Of a DNA stretch of 64,000 nt, positions 48,105 through 59,138 are shown one piece after another. The stretch is from Cordia subcordata (Eukaryota > Streptophyta > Magnoliopsida > Boraginales > Cordiaceae): the NCBI GenBank assembly GCA_028554755.1, contig JAPTOF010000009.1:11757501-11821500 (forward strand), in the 5' to 3' direction. The first letter of the stretch is position 1; every line of letters starts with the position of its first letter. The notes under the pieces were generated by a model, which was not told the DNA's origin, did not search any database, and saw only the letters and a program-made list of their open reading frames with translations. The position numbers and the translations under genes were made by a program.

Positions 48105-48490
48105 GCCCTCCAACTGAAATCCATAAAAAAAATAAATAAATGAAAACATTTTAAGAAAGAGCCATGTGTGCATCATCTAAGTTCTAGTCAAATTTTAGAT
48201 GAATTCCCGCTAGACGACCAATAATGTCACAAAAAAAAAAAAGAGAGAGAGAGATAAAAGAGTATTATTCAAATTATAAAAATCAAGTACTTAGATGTCA
48301 AGAAGAAAAAAAAAAAAAAATAGAAGATCATAAGTATATTTCTTATCTGTCATGACATTCTAGAACCTATGATTTAATTTGTAATAATTTTTTTGTTTTA
48401 TTTGTTTTCTTTTCGTCCTCTTGTCAACAACCAACTGCAAGCATGCGAGATCATCATCATCATCATCATATTGAGGGCCTGTTTAGTTTT
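48105..48490 (-). repeat. Dispersed repeat R, right copy, inverted relative to the left copy
   Basis: Reverse complement of the two halves at 44228-44490 and 44881-45075; it carries a single uninterrupted ATCTAAGTAC-type site (plus strand GTACTTAGAT near 48286). Confidence 0.75.
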
Positions 48491-49384
48491 AATGTAGCTG
48501 TCATCTGGTTAGTTTGATAAGAAAAGTTGAACTACCAGCAAACTGGAACTGCCCTACTAGCCCCGGCATATTACTCTTCCCCTCCACCAAGAAATGAATA
48601 CAAGAGTCATATAATAATGGCTATTTATACCAGAACAAATGGTTATCTTAATTTGTTAGAAATTGAACATGTAAGAAAATTTCTTGTTGAGTGACGTAAT
48701 TAAGTAAGATCCTTGAAATATAATCGTAATCTTGATAGGTCCTTCAAGTTTTTATATATATATATTTTTTGAGAAGTCCTCTGAGTTAATAGCGTTAGCA
48801 AAATCCGATGGTCTAATGCATTAATTTTCTTTTGAAAGGCTCAAAATGCCTCTACGTTGAATTGCCTGCTTTGCAAATGACATATATATATATATATATA
48901 TATATATGTATCAACTTATCAAAGGCTAGTTCGACACATTTCTTTCCCATTCATACTTCGGAGTTTATTTCAAAATACTAAAAATCAAAATTCCAACATT
49001 CAAAGCTTATATCATCATCTTGTAATTTATTATTAGTTAATGAATTAATCCATTATTTATTTTATTACCTATTATCAAAATGCATTATTATTTTTAACTT
49101 GTGACCTTACATGATCATCCTTATAATTAATTCATTATGAGATAATGTTGAACGATTACGTATTCTATTAGCTATAACAAACGGTGTCTTCATAAGTGTT
49201 AGGCTTCACACTGCAACTGATGTTAGTGATACATGCCAAATGGGAGGATGAGTAGCAATGGTAAGAAAGAGAATTGCTCAACGGATAACGAGTACCCGGT
49301 AATAAAGAGAGACACCATGTGAAATTAGTAAAGATAATTATGCCAAGATGAACTAATTGATTGATAATGGAAATATATACATAT

Positions 49385-49429
<45 letters not shown>

Positions 49430-51180
49430 TACATACATACAAAGGAGTCTCATAATCTAAGGAGACAATTAAGGACCTATTACGTCAATTATAATCAATT
49501 ACAGAAATTTACAATCAATTACAATATTTAACATATTTAAATAATTATTATGGTTTCCGTAGAACAAAAGGAATAAAAATAGTTTTATAAGAAAACTACC
49601 AATCAATGGAGATTGTCGAAGGAGTAATAGTTGAGCTTACAAGACAATAGTAAACAATGAAAATTGTAACTTAAACATAATAGTATTGTATTATATAAAT
49701 AATTATAGGGATATTTTTTGTCCTTATAAAATTTTTTGCGGGTTTCTTTCGTGAAATTGCAAATACCACCTCTTGAGCTAAGATTTGGTTAAAGTTTGAG
49801 CAAATCCAAGATTTGCAAATCTTGGATTTCTAAATAAATGTCATATTTTAAAAAAGTACTACCAAATATAAAAAATTGGATTTAGAAATAAATTTCACTA
49901 AATTTCATGGAGTTCATTTATTCCAAAGACACTGTAAATTACAATTTACCTGATTTTAGATGGTTAAGTATAATTAATCAAATTAATTAGAAAATTGTTT
50001 AGCTAGCTTTAGAAGTAACATATGGGTTGAACAAAATTTTCTTGGTCCAGGTTTAGTTATGTGTTGCTGATGGTGATATATATATTCTAGCCCTTTTAAT
50101 TTATTAGTGGGTTATTTGTTGGTATGTGATAAATATTCTTTTGACTAAATACTAGATAATTGGACATGAGTAAAGTTGGGTCATGGTCCAGATTTAGTTA
50201 TGTGTTGTTGGTGGTGACATATTCTAACCACTTTTTTATTAGTGGATTATTTATTGATCTGTGGGGGATGGTGTTCGACAAAAAAATACTAAATAATTGG
50301 ACATAAGTAAAATTGGGCCATGATGTTACTTGTAACTCTAGGCACCACTTACAAATTTGTTAGCCATTAAGACTAATTAAGCCTAAGAAGAATCAATATA
50401 ATATAAAAGTTTGATCAGGTTTTTCATTCAGATTTCTTTTTTTTTTTTTTGGGATAGGGTGGATTTTTTTTTTTTTTTTTGTTGTCTTTGTAATAGCTGC
50501 CAATAAGGATTAAATACTTCTCCACTGACTTTTTTCTCTTTTTCGCTCGGTATGTAAGTTAGTTTCATTTCACAAAAACGCCTTTACAGGAAGTTCTAGG
50601 CATCAAAATTATATTTATGCATATTGAATTTTCACAATTTCTTGTATATGTGATATAACTCTAAGAGTACTTGAAAAGAATAGTTACAATGAGGAAGATA
50701 AATAAAGGAAGCGAGCAGCTATAAAGCAAGATGCTTACGAAAATTATAGAAGAAGATGAAAGCTAAGCAAGAAGATTGTTAACATGAATATTGCTAAAAT
50801 TAAAAAGGAAAAGAAGCTAATTTGTCATTTTCCCTAATGTGAAATAATTTGCCTATCCTTTATATAATAACAAACAATTATATTAATTGTATGTCCAGAT
50901 AACAATAATATGCATTGCATATATAATAACTATTTGTAAACATATTAATTTAATATTTTTTATACTATTTTTTTTATGCTCATTGGGCATACTCGTACAT
51001 AAATACTTAAACAAAGAGAAAAGGTAAAAAAATAAAGGCATTACATAAAAGCATTACTCTTCATATTATCAAGCCATACTTCGGTATTGGTTCTATCATG
51101 TGAATAAAATATTTGACATAACATTTGAAGCTGCTTTACTGAGATGTTACCACTCCCTTGCCAATTAGCTTCACACAATT
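48491..51180. other. AT-rich intergenic stretch, no gene
   Basis: AT microsatellites at 48881-48907 and 49393-49427; a diverged tandem duplication of about 142 bp (50043-50185 and 50184-50325, both starting TGGTCCAG.TTTAGTTATGTG). No coding sequence recognised. Confidence 0.55.
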
Positions 51181-51183
51181 TTA

Positions 51184-51586
51184 GGTTGTATTTGGTTTGC
51201 CTATTTTTTGTTTTTATTTTCTAATTTTCATTTTTTATTTTTATTTTTTGAAACAGTTTTTATTTTCTATTTTTTAAAATTTAGTGAATGTGTTTGGTTA
51301 ACAAAAGTATCTTTTTTTTTTATGTTTATTCACAAAATTCCCACCTTGTCTTCTATATTTTTAGATATATTTACAAAATTTCTACCTTATTTTCTAAAAT
51401 TTTTAAAGTTATCCACAAAATTACCATCTTGTTTTTAGAGAACATATTTTTTTGATATTTTCCAATTTCCTAAAAAATTATTTTCCGTTTTCTAAAAATA
51501 CAAACAAAAATAATTAACTAAATAAGTTTTCTATCTTAATTTTCATTTTTCATGAAAAAGGAAACAGGAAACAGGCAAACCACTAT
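51184..51586. mobile_element. Possible MITE, T-rich then A-rich
   Basis: Left TTGTATTTGGTTTGCCTATTT and right GAAACAGGCAAACCAC are imperfect inverted ends; interior repeats of TTTTATTTTC and its complement. An inverted relative of the interior lies at 57.85-57.93 kb. No target duplication confirmed. Confidence 0.45.
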
Positions 51587-51700
51587 ATTAGCATTTGAGC
51601 CTAAGCCATTTCTATAGGGAACACTTTAGTAATATTCTAATTTGGGTTTAGATTATTTTTGACTTTTTAAATTTTGTTCTGATACCTAACCTCGTTTTCA

Positions 51701-51986
51701 AAATAATCAACCACTAGTGCCCCAGGGGCATAGGTGAGTTGGTAAGTGGCCAGGTGACTAGGGTGGAGACACCCTGACAATGCGGGATCGAGTCCGTGTG
51801 GCGGCAGTACTCTGCTGAAATATTGCGGGGGCTGTTGCTGGATTTCCACGCTCGTTGGTCCTCTCCCTGGTCGGGCTGCCACTCAAGCACATCCCTCGAT
51901 TTACCTCCCGCCTGGTTAAGGGGCCTCTGGCCAGGTGGGAAAGGGGTTCTCCTTTGGTTAACCCTTTTAAATAATCAACCACTAGT
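51701..51986 (+). mobile_element. tRNA-derived SINE with 18-bp target duplication
   Basis: AAATAATCAACCACTAGT occurs exactly at 51701-51718 and 51969-51986. The 250-bp insert opens GCCCCAGGGGCATAGG, with a box-A-like TAGGTGAGTTGGTAAG and box-B GGGATCGAGTCC about 50 bp later. It ends in a short T-run, as in Au-type plant SINEs rather than A-tailed ones. It is far more GC-rich than its surroundings, suggesting recent arrival. Confidence 0.9.
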
Positions 51987-52015
51987 ATGTGGTACCGTGC
52001 ATTGCACAAGATTCG
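51982..52015 (-). mobile_element. Helitron-like 3' end (minus strand), degenerate
   Basis: Minus strand: hairpin GTGC-AAT-GCAC, then CGGTACCACATA-like spacer, CTAG and T at the SINE target duplication. This is the Helitron 3' end order with a short stem. The 5' end is not found. Confidence 0.4.
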
Positions 52016-52882
52016 ATATAAAAAATTATATTTAATTATTTTATTAAAAATTTTAAATTACAATATTGTATCAATTGTACGTATGTGACATGAAAATTTT
52101 TTTTCGAATAAACTATATCGCATATTACCCACATAATAATAAAAAAAATATAAACATGACATATTTTAGGATTTGTTTGCTAGAAAATGTTTTTTTTTTA
52201 CATTTTTTTATATTTGGCTGTTAAAAATGAAAAAGTCAAAAAAATATTTTCTTAATCAAAAGAAAATAAGTTAATTTTCTCCGAAGTACTATGGTTCATT
52301 ATAATACAATGTTTTCTTTTTATCCCCATCTTAAAATATCCCTAACCACTATATTAGCATATGAACCTAAGTCATTTCTATAGGGAGCATTTTAGTAATA
52401 TTCTAATCTGGGTTTAGATTATTTTTTATTTTTAAATTTTGTTCTGATACCTAACCCTGTTTCCGAAATAGTTAATGGTACATGATTTCTTTCTTCTCCA
52501 TTTCCTTATTATTCAAACCCAATTTATTTCCACTACCCTTTGGGTCGATAATTGGGTCCAACGAACACCCATATTCTCGAGGGAAGTTATACCATGTACG
52601 TTAAAAATTGTGTATTCATTAAGTACTGTGCACCATCAATGAACAAAGACTATAAAATTTATGGATAAATAGTATAAAAATTATGAACAAATATATCAAT
52701 TAAATTGTTCACAATTCTACACAATATTAATATTGTGAACAAACAGTATTAATATTATGAGTAAAAGTGACGAAGTACGGAAAAACATGATGGTGAAGGA
52801 ATATGGTATAAAGTGTGTATTCTCAATCGCATCTTTTTAGTTTTTAACAACAAAAACCTTGCCTCGCGCTAGGCATTTGGTT

Positions 52883-53496
52883 TGCTGTCACATCTCCAAA
52901 CCCAGGCCCACGAGTAAGGGGTTATGAGCATAACCAATAATTATTTGGGCATTTAAATAATTGGCTCAAAATAATTAACTCAGGTTATTAATTATATCCA
53001 CATCATCTATTTATAAACACTTCATGAATCACCCTACAAAATTGATGTGGGACATTAAAATCACTTATAAATAAGTCACAAAAATCATTTATAAACAAGT
53101 CAGAAATTATTCTACAAACCAATGTATGACATTACAATCACCCCTGTTGAGGACATGACAAACACACAATTACAATCACACTGGACCAGACAGTGTAGGA
53201 TTCTCTAGAGGTGACTCCTATGGGCATAGGAAGTGGCTTCCACAACACATTTGGTGTAACGCTTTGCCTGTATAGCACTTAACTCTCGCAACGGGCTGGT
53301 GAATGTGTCTGATACCATTTCTGGCATGCCCCAACCCATGCTGCAAGCGAAACTGGAGTTGTAAATATAATTAATAACTATTTGGGCATTTAAATCAACT
53401 AATTCAAAATAGTCAACCAAAATTATTAGTTATACCTACACAATTCATTTATAAACAAGTCATAAATTATCCTACAAATCGATATGAGACATTACA
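52883..53496 (-). mobile_element. TRIM C with duplicated U3/TATA block in the 3' LTR
   Basis: Minus strand: 5' LTR 53496-53318 (starts TGTAATGTCTCATATCG), primer site TGGTATCAGA (53317-53308) matching initiator-methionine tRNA, non-coding interior of about 170 bp, purine tract CAGGGGTGAT, then 3' LTR 53136-52883 (starts TGTAATGTCATACATTGG). The 3' LTR is about 75 bp longer because the block with GTCxCACATxx, TTTGTAGxx and TTTATAAATxx is repeated. No clear target duplication. Confidence 0.82.
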
Positions 53497-54800
53497 CCAC
53501 TAGTATGATTTCTGGTTGGGATGGTAGAGACTCCAAAATTGGTTTCTTGGAGATGATATAGAGGAGCATCTCATCGATCCCTTTTTCATTGAGCTGACGT
53601 ATTGTTAGATTATAGTAATTTTTTAAGAGAGGATACAGCTCTATGATCATTTCCTAAAAAGCTTTTAACTGCTTTAGGATGTTTAAGCCATTTCGTACCC
53701 AAAGAAAGATGGAGTTCATTTTGAGTAATGGAATGTGTCATTCACAAGTCCATTTAACATCTCTGTGTATACTACTATTACAGCACTAGTGAGATACACG
53801 AAAGAAATTAATATTTATTTGTCTTTATTTGTTGTTAATAGTCAATTTTTACTATTCTATGTGAAAATAAAATATAAATATATAAATATATTTTGACTAA
53901 TTTAATTTTTAACAAATTTCTAAAGCTAATCATGATTTTTATATTTTGTAAAATCAAATAATTTTAGAAAAAAAATCATGAATGAAGTATATGAACAGAC
54001 TTTTAGCCCGTTTGAAATAATTTTATCTTAAATCTGAAATCTGATAAACATCTTATTTGATAAGTGTTTTATAAAAAATAAGTGTTTGATACAATAAGAA
54101 TGTTTGATTTGTAAGCTAACATGCTGTTATAAGTGAATTTGATAATAATGTTATCAATTTTGAGTTATGGTATTTTATAATTAAATAATAAATTATAAAA
54201 TATAAATATTAATTAATTTTTTTATTTTTGTTTAAAAATTTTAAATTTTTGAAAATTTTAATTTTTAATTTTTAACATTTTTAATTTGTTAATTTTTTTT
54301 TAGTTTGTAAATTTTAATTTTTACATTTTTAAGTTTTAATATTTTTAAATTTTAAATTTTAAATTTTTATGTAAAATTTTTAATCTTTAATTTTTATTTT
54401 TTTATTTTTAATATTTAATATTTTAATTTTTAAATTTTAAATTTTTATTTGTAATTATTTTTTAACTGATAAGATATAACATAAGATATAAGTACTCTAC
54501 ACCTAACTTATTTTTTATAACTACAAATAAGACATCTTATAAAAAATATCTTATAAATATCTTGTAATAAGTTGATAATAAATAATTTTTTTTTACATAA
54601 GTAGTTAAATAAGATAAGTGTTCTAAAATAAGACCCAAATAAATATGGCATTTATCATTAGTAAGTATTTTTGTATAAACATATTAGAAAATAATTTAAA
54701 TTAATAAAAAGAATTAACTCAAAGTCCTTTAGAGAAAAAAAAAATTATGACATGTCGTTGATGACGATATGTGATATTGATAAAAAAAAGTATATATAAA
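53497..54800. other. AT-rich intergenic stretch, no gene
   Basis: A 54.00-54.64 kb segment rich in TTTTAAATTTT has possible MITE ends (GCCCGTTTGAAATAATTTTA / TTCTAAAATAAGACCCAAAT). Nothing coding. Confidence 0.45.
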
Positions 54801-54845
54801 CACTGCCCATTATCAATACCTCACCGGCGTAAACCTGCACCAGCA

Positions 54846-54962
54846 TTTTTTTTTTCCTTTTTACTCCCCACTTTGAAACCCACCACCTATAACTCGTGCA
54901 TTTGAACCAGAATCTCATTTTAAGAAGCAATTTTAATTATTTGAGTTACTCCCTCATCCCTA
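54846..54962 (-). mobile_element. Possible SINE, relative of the one at 38 kb
   Basis: Minus strand GAGTAACTCAAATAATT, then CTGGTTCAAATGC (box-B-like), then GGGGAGTAAAAAGG and an A-run follow the order of the 38-kb SINE. Target duplication not found and boxes are diverged. Confidence 0.5.
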
Positions 54963-54986
54963 ACCTTGTTCGAGCATTTGTTATAA

Positions 54987-55218
54987 TATGGGCTCGTTTA
55001 GATTGACTTTTTTAAAGAGTGTTTTTTTTAACAATTTTTGAAAAATAGTTTTTTTTTAATAACTAAAAATTTTGACTTCTAAAAAAAGCTGTATTTAAGC
55101 TTTTTTCAGAGTTTCAGCTTTTTTTAAATTTAAATCAAATAATTATTACAAATTTAATATAATTTTTTCAAGAAAAAATATTTTTTTTATAAAAAAAATC
55201 AATCTAAACAGGCCTTAT
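54987..55218 (+). mobile_element. Tourist-like MITE, target duplication TAT
   Basis: Element 54990-55215 (226 bp) from GGGCTCGTTTAGATTGAC to TCAATCTAAACAGGCCT, flanked by TAT. Confidence 0.83.
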
Positions 55219-56037
55219 GATTTGCATTATATTGGTGACGTGGTATGATTTGCACCTTTTCTATTAAGCTCATGAAAGAAAAAGCCCATACATACCTCCA
55301 GGCTGTTCCCTTTTTTAGCGCATTAGTTGCAGATTAGGATTTTCACATATTAATAATTCTTTTATATTGATATAAGAAGATTTTCTCAATCATTCAAATT
55401 TGAATGATATAGTCTAGGCCATTGATAGCATTCAAATCTCAAAAGAACAAAAAAAAAGTGAGTAGTAGGAGGGAAATTTTTTTTAAACAGAAAAATTAAA
55501 ATGGATGGCTGATGAATTTTACTCATCCATAAATGATCAGGGTTCCCTCGTATTAATATGAGAGAATTGATGAGAAACTTAATCCATTAGTTTTTCCCAT
55601 TGGTGTTCCGATTTTGTTGTCTCCATGTGTTAAGATCCTGTTTAATTAATTACATAAACAAATTTAGTTATTCTATTAAAGAGTGATATAATCTTCATAT
55701 TTTAAAAAAGGACGCAATTTTTATATAGCAATCTTATATATAACATGTTTACTGGATTATAGGCAACTAATAACACTCATATGTATCTATTATTGAGGGA
55801 ACGTAGAGACCATCTTTTATTAAAACACGTTCCAATAAATATAATTGTTCAACTTATGACTCAAGTTCGAATCTAGTTCTCTGTCTTAGATTGAGTGTCT
55901 TTGACTTAATTGGTGCAAGGCATACGGGATGTACTGTACACTCAAGATTCGTCAGTTAGTGGTTAGACCCTGTCGAGTGTATTGATAGTCGAGCTCAGCT
56001 TGTTGAATTTTTCTTGTCTCAAAATATGATTATTCAA

Positions 56038-56109
<72 letters not shown>

Positions 56110-57087
56110 CTACTCGCCTCTGCTGTTCTTGTGGGGGAAGATAATGTCGGTGAGTCGAGTGACAAATAATTAAGAATATTTTTATAATTTTAAAATACTT
56201 GGTGCAACCATTCGAATTTAAGACTATATATTAATTGAAATCTAACCTTTTTGCGTTGGATCGGAAGAGATTAAAATAGTTCGTCGAATCGTCGCGCCAT
56301 GAAGTTCTGGGCCAGTGCTTGTTTGTTGGTTTGATGATTTTATTCAACTTTTGTGGTCACAATTGATGGAAGCTGATATTCACCCAAAAAAAAAAAAAAG
56401 AAAAAATTGATGAAAGCTCATATGTGTATCTAAATAATCATTTTATGTATTATTTTGGATTGGCTTTTTTAGAAGAACCGCTGACATAAAAGAACCGCCG
56501 ACATCTGCTACAGGGTAAACCACCGCCTCTCAGGTCCCCCGACCGATTCTACCCATAGAGGCCACCCCCCCCCCCCGGCGAACACAGCTTACAACTGTCT
56601 TCAAGGTATCTATTTTTATATAATACCTTGTTTTAATTGTATCGTACTATGTATCATTTCATAACCCCAAAATCCTTTACTTTTTGTTCAGATCGCGAAT
56701 TTCAAATGGAAGAAATTCAAAGATATTTACAACTAGATAGATCTCAACAACAATATTATATTTTTTGCATTTGAATTAAATTTTAAAAAAGCTAAAAATA
56801 TAGAAAAAAACTCAATTTTAACTTTTTCCTAAAAGTAAAAGATTTTCTCTCTTTAAAAAAGCATTTCTTTCTAAAATTTAAACAAAAAAAAAAAAAACAG
56901 TTTAAAGAAAAAAATCCAAACGTGCTCGTGCTACAACATTCAATATGCTGATCGTATCACCATGCTCGCTCGTACCAACTTGATGATGAGCGAAGTTTTA
57001 ATAGCCACGACAGGTGGTCGTTAACAAGAGGACCAAGAGGGTAAAAGCATACCTTGCATTGATTACAACTTCAAGAAGGAGAATTTA
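55219..57087. other. Intergenic repeats, no gene
   Basis: AAAT/AT microsatellite (56036-56106), a C13 run (about 56566-56578), pieces of repeat R (56300-56350, 56935-57080), a partial Tourist-like MITE (56455-56935), and a tail-only insertion (56361-56423). Confidence 0.55.
56361..56423 (+). mobile_element. Tail-only LINE-type insertion with 19-bp target duplication
   Basis: AATTGATGGAAGCTGATAT (56361-56379) and AATTGATGAAAGCTCATAT (56405-56423) flank TCACCC plus an A-rich tail. Confidence 0.6.
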
Positions 57088-57113
57088 GAGTATGTTTGGA
57101 TTAATTTTTTTTT

Positions 57114-57151
<38 letters not shown>

Positions 57152-57153
57152 AA

Positions 57154-57697
57154 AGCATATTATCTCCCTATAATCTGACATAAATGCACAATATCCTCCT
57201 GAAGTCTCAAAACTATCTGATTACCCGCTCGAACTTTTTAAACGTGTGCAAATTACCCCTGCCGTCTGTTTTTGGTTAGTTTTGACGGAAGTTGGAGTCT
57301 ACCGGTGTGTGTTGTGCGTGTGTTTGTGTTTTTCGTTGCATAATATATAGAGTAAATGGCATATTGCCCACTGTAGTCTGGTATAAGTGCGCAATACCCC
57401 CTAAAGTATCAAAATTACCCTCTTGAGTTTTCAGGGAGTGAATGAGTTAAGCGTTTTTATAAAAAGTGTAAGAGTTTAAATGGTCCAAAATATTTAATTT
57501 TTATATATATTATGCAATAAAAAATGTCACACATGTGCATAAAATTCAATTCCCGTTAAAACTAACAAAAAACAGACGACGAGGGGCAGTGAGCACACAT
57601 TTAAAAAGTTTGAGGGGGTAATCAGATAGTTTTGAGACTTTAGGAAAGTATTGTGCATTTATGCCAGACTACAGGGAGGTAATATGCCATTTACTCT
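57154..57697. mobile_element. Foldback MITE pair: 348-bp element with long inverted ends next to a direct partial copy
   Basis: 57350-57697 begins GAGTAAATGGCATATTGCCC and ends with the inverse (AATATGCCATTTACTC); about 35 bp of the ends match in inverted orientation, with TATA on both sides. A partial copy at 57154-57349 (AGCATATTATCTCCCTATAA ... CGTTGCATAATATATA) pairs with 57495-57697 over about 200 bp, so a transcript could fold into a long hairpin. It appears to lie inside a further element bounded near 57088 and 57853. Confidence 0.8.
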
Positions 57698-57924
57698 ATA
57701 TATATATATATATATTTTTTTTGTTATAATTATTTGGCTTATAATTATTTGACTTGTCTTTGAAAAAAGTTAAAACTCTGAAAAAAGTTTAAATATTATT
57801 TTTTCAGAAGCTAGAAAATAATTTTTACTTTTGTTAACAAAACATATTCTCTAAATTTTAAAAAATGAAAAATAAAAACTGTTGTCAAAAGAATGAAAAC
57901 AGAAAATGAAAACTAGAAAATAAA

Positions 57925-58292
57925 AACATAAACCATTCAGGTTATTCTTCCAAGAAAGTTTGAATGATTTCTCCACCCCCGCATTGTACGCATTAGAAAT
58001 TGAATTGTTGGAAGCATCGAACTGTGGCCGAGTGTTGACAAACTGAACTTGTTCAGAAAAAATTGATTTCTGCTTATGCATTTACATTCATCTGGCTAAT
58101 TTGGGTAGTTGGAGCTCTTTCGTATGGCCACTGATATTTGTTGGCTGCCATATCTTCCAAAAGATTTCGAGCTTCATCTAGAGTTGTGGCCACTAATGCA
58201 CCACCTTGTGTGGCATCAACAATGGTTTTCATCGGTGAACTCAATTCATTGTATCGAATTGGGAATTCTATGATGTGGACATCTTCTCAGTA
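57925..58292 (-). pseudogene. Ty3-gypsy gag fragment
   Basis: Minus strand IRYNELSSPMKTIVDATQGG, then ALVATTLDEARNLLEDMAAN and YQWPYER, match the plant gypsy gag pattern (FYNGL....R.MVDAAAGG ... EA..L.E.MA.N.YQW). After a stop and frame change, FVNTRPQFDASN and AYNAGVEKSFKLSWKNN correspond to the downstream gag segment (NTYNPGWRNHPNFSW in relatives). Frame broken, no LTR visible. Confidence 0.75.
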
Positions 58293-58390
58293 AATTTTTA
58301 TATATTTTCCATGCTTCATACCAAAATAATAAGTGCGTACAAGGTGCTTGTAATCGTACAACATTTAAGACTATCGTTTTGTGACTTCCA

Positions 58391-59138
58391 TCACTAATTA
58401 TTGATGGCAAAGTCCGTCTCTAATTAGAGATGGAAACTTCTGTTTCTAATTTAGAGATAGATTTTTTTTATCTTTACTAGATAAAAATTAAAAAAATAAA
58501 AAGCATATATACATTTTTTTTCGTTAACAAAAAGTATTCATATTGATAAATAAAGTTTAGTGCTTATAAACTTTACCTTTGAGCTCTAATTACCAATATT
58601 AATATTTAACAAATAATAATAATAAATAGTTAGAAAAACCTTGACAAAATGAATTTCAATAACTATAAAGTTTATTTTCTAAAATATAATTAAAATCTTT
58701 AGCTAAGTGAAAGAAATAAAGAACTTAGCTAAATATGGATTTATTAATGATAAGTCATAAAATTACTCTTTTAGAATTAGTTATTTTTATTTAAAAATTA
58801 ATTATATTTTTATGTTTTAAAAGTTTAAAAATTTAGAAACATAATGCCCATCCCTAATTAGAGATGACAATCTTGTGTTGCTAATCAAGAGCCAGAAAAT
58901 CTCTTTAATTATAGATGGCAACTTCAATAGCTATGTTGTCTCTAATTAAAGACGAAATATCCATCTGTAAATAGGGACGATAATCTTCTGTAGCAATTAT
59001 ATATGTACATGTTTCACGAAATTCTCAGTTAGTAATCTTTCGTAACTAAAAATGACTTTTATTTTCATCTTTATTTAGCAACCCATTTTTTTTTCCATTA
59101 CTATTTTTAGTCATTGCTCAACGCTTATTTAGTAGTGA
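58391..59138. mobile_element. Possible CACTA-type non-autonomous element
   Basis: The right end on the minus strand reads CACTACTAAATAAGCG; the left end on the plus strand is CACTAATTATTGATGG. Subterminal units resembling GTCTCTAATTAGAGATGG recur near both ends (58410-58460, 58850-58980), as in En/Spm elements. The 3-bp flanks do not match, so it may be truncated or chance. Confidence 0.45.

Larger units (their letters stand above)
51587..52475. repeat. 120-bp direct repeats bracketing a nested insertion site
   Basis: 51587-51712 and 52348-52472 share CCACTATATTAGCAT.TGA, TCATTTCTATAGGGA and TTCTGATACCTAACC with about 10-15% difference. The first copy breaks off where a Helitron-like CTAG and the SINE begin. 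Confidence 0.75.

Noticed and set aside
51667..52009. Overlapping ORFs of 71-83 codons on both strands
   Set aside because: All lie in the GC-rich SINE, which is non-coding.
55855..55990. Possible tRNA or SINE from AGTTCGAATC
   Set aside because: Box-B-like word only; no box A at proper distance, no cloverleaf and no target duplication.
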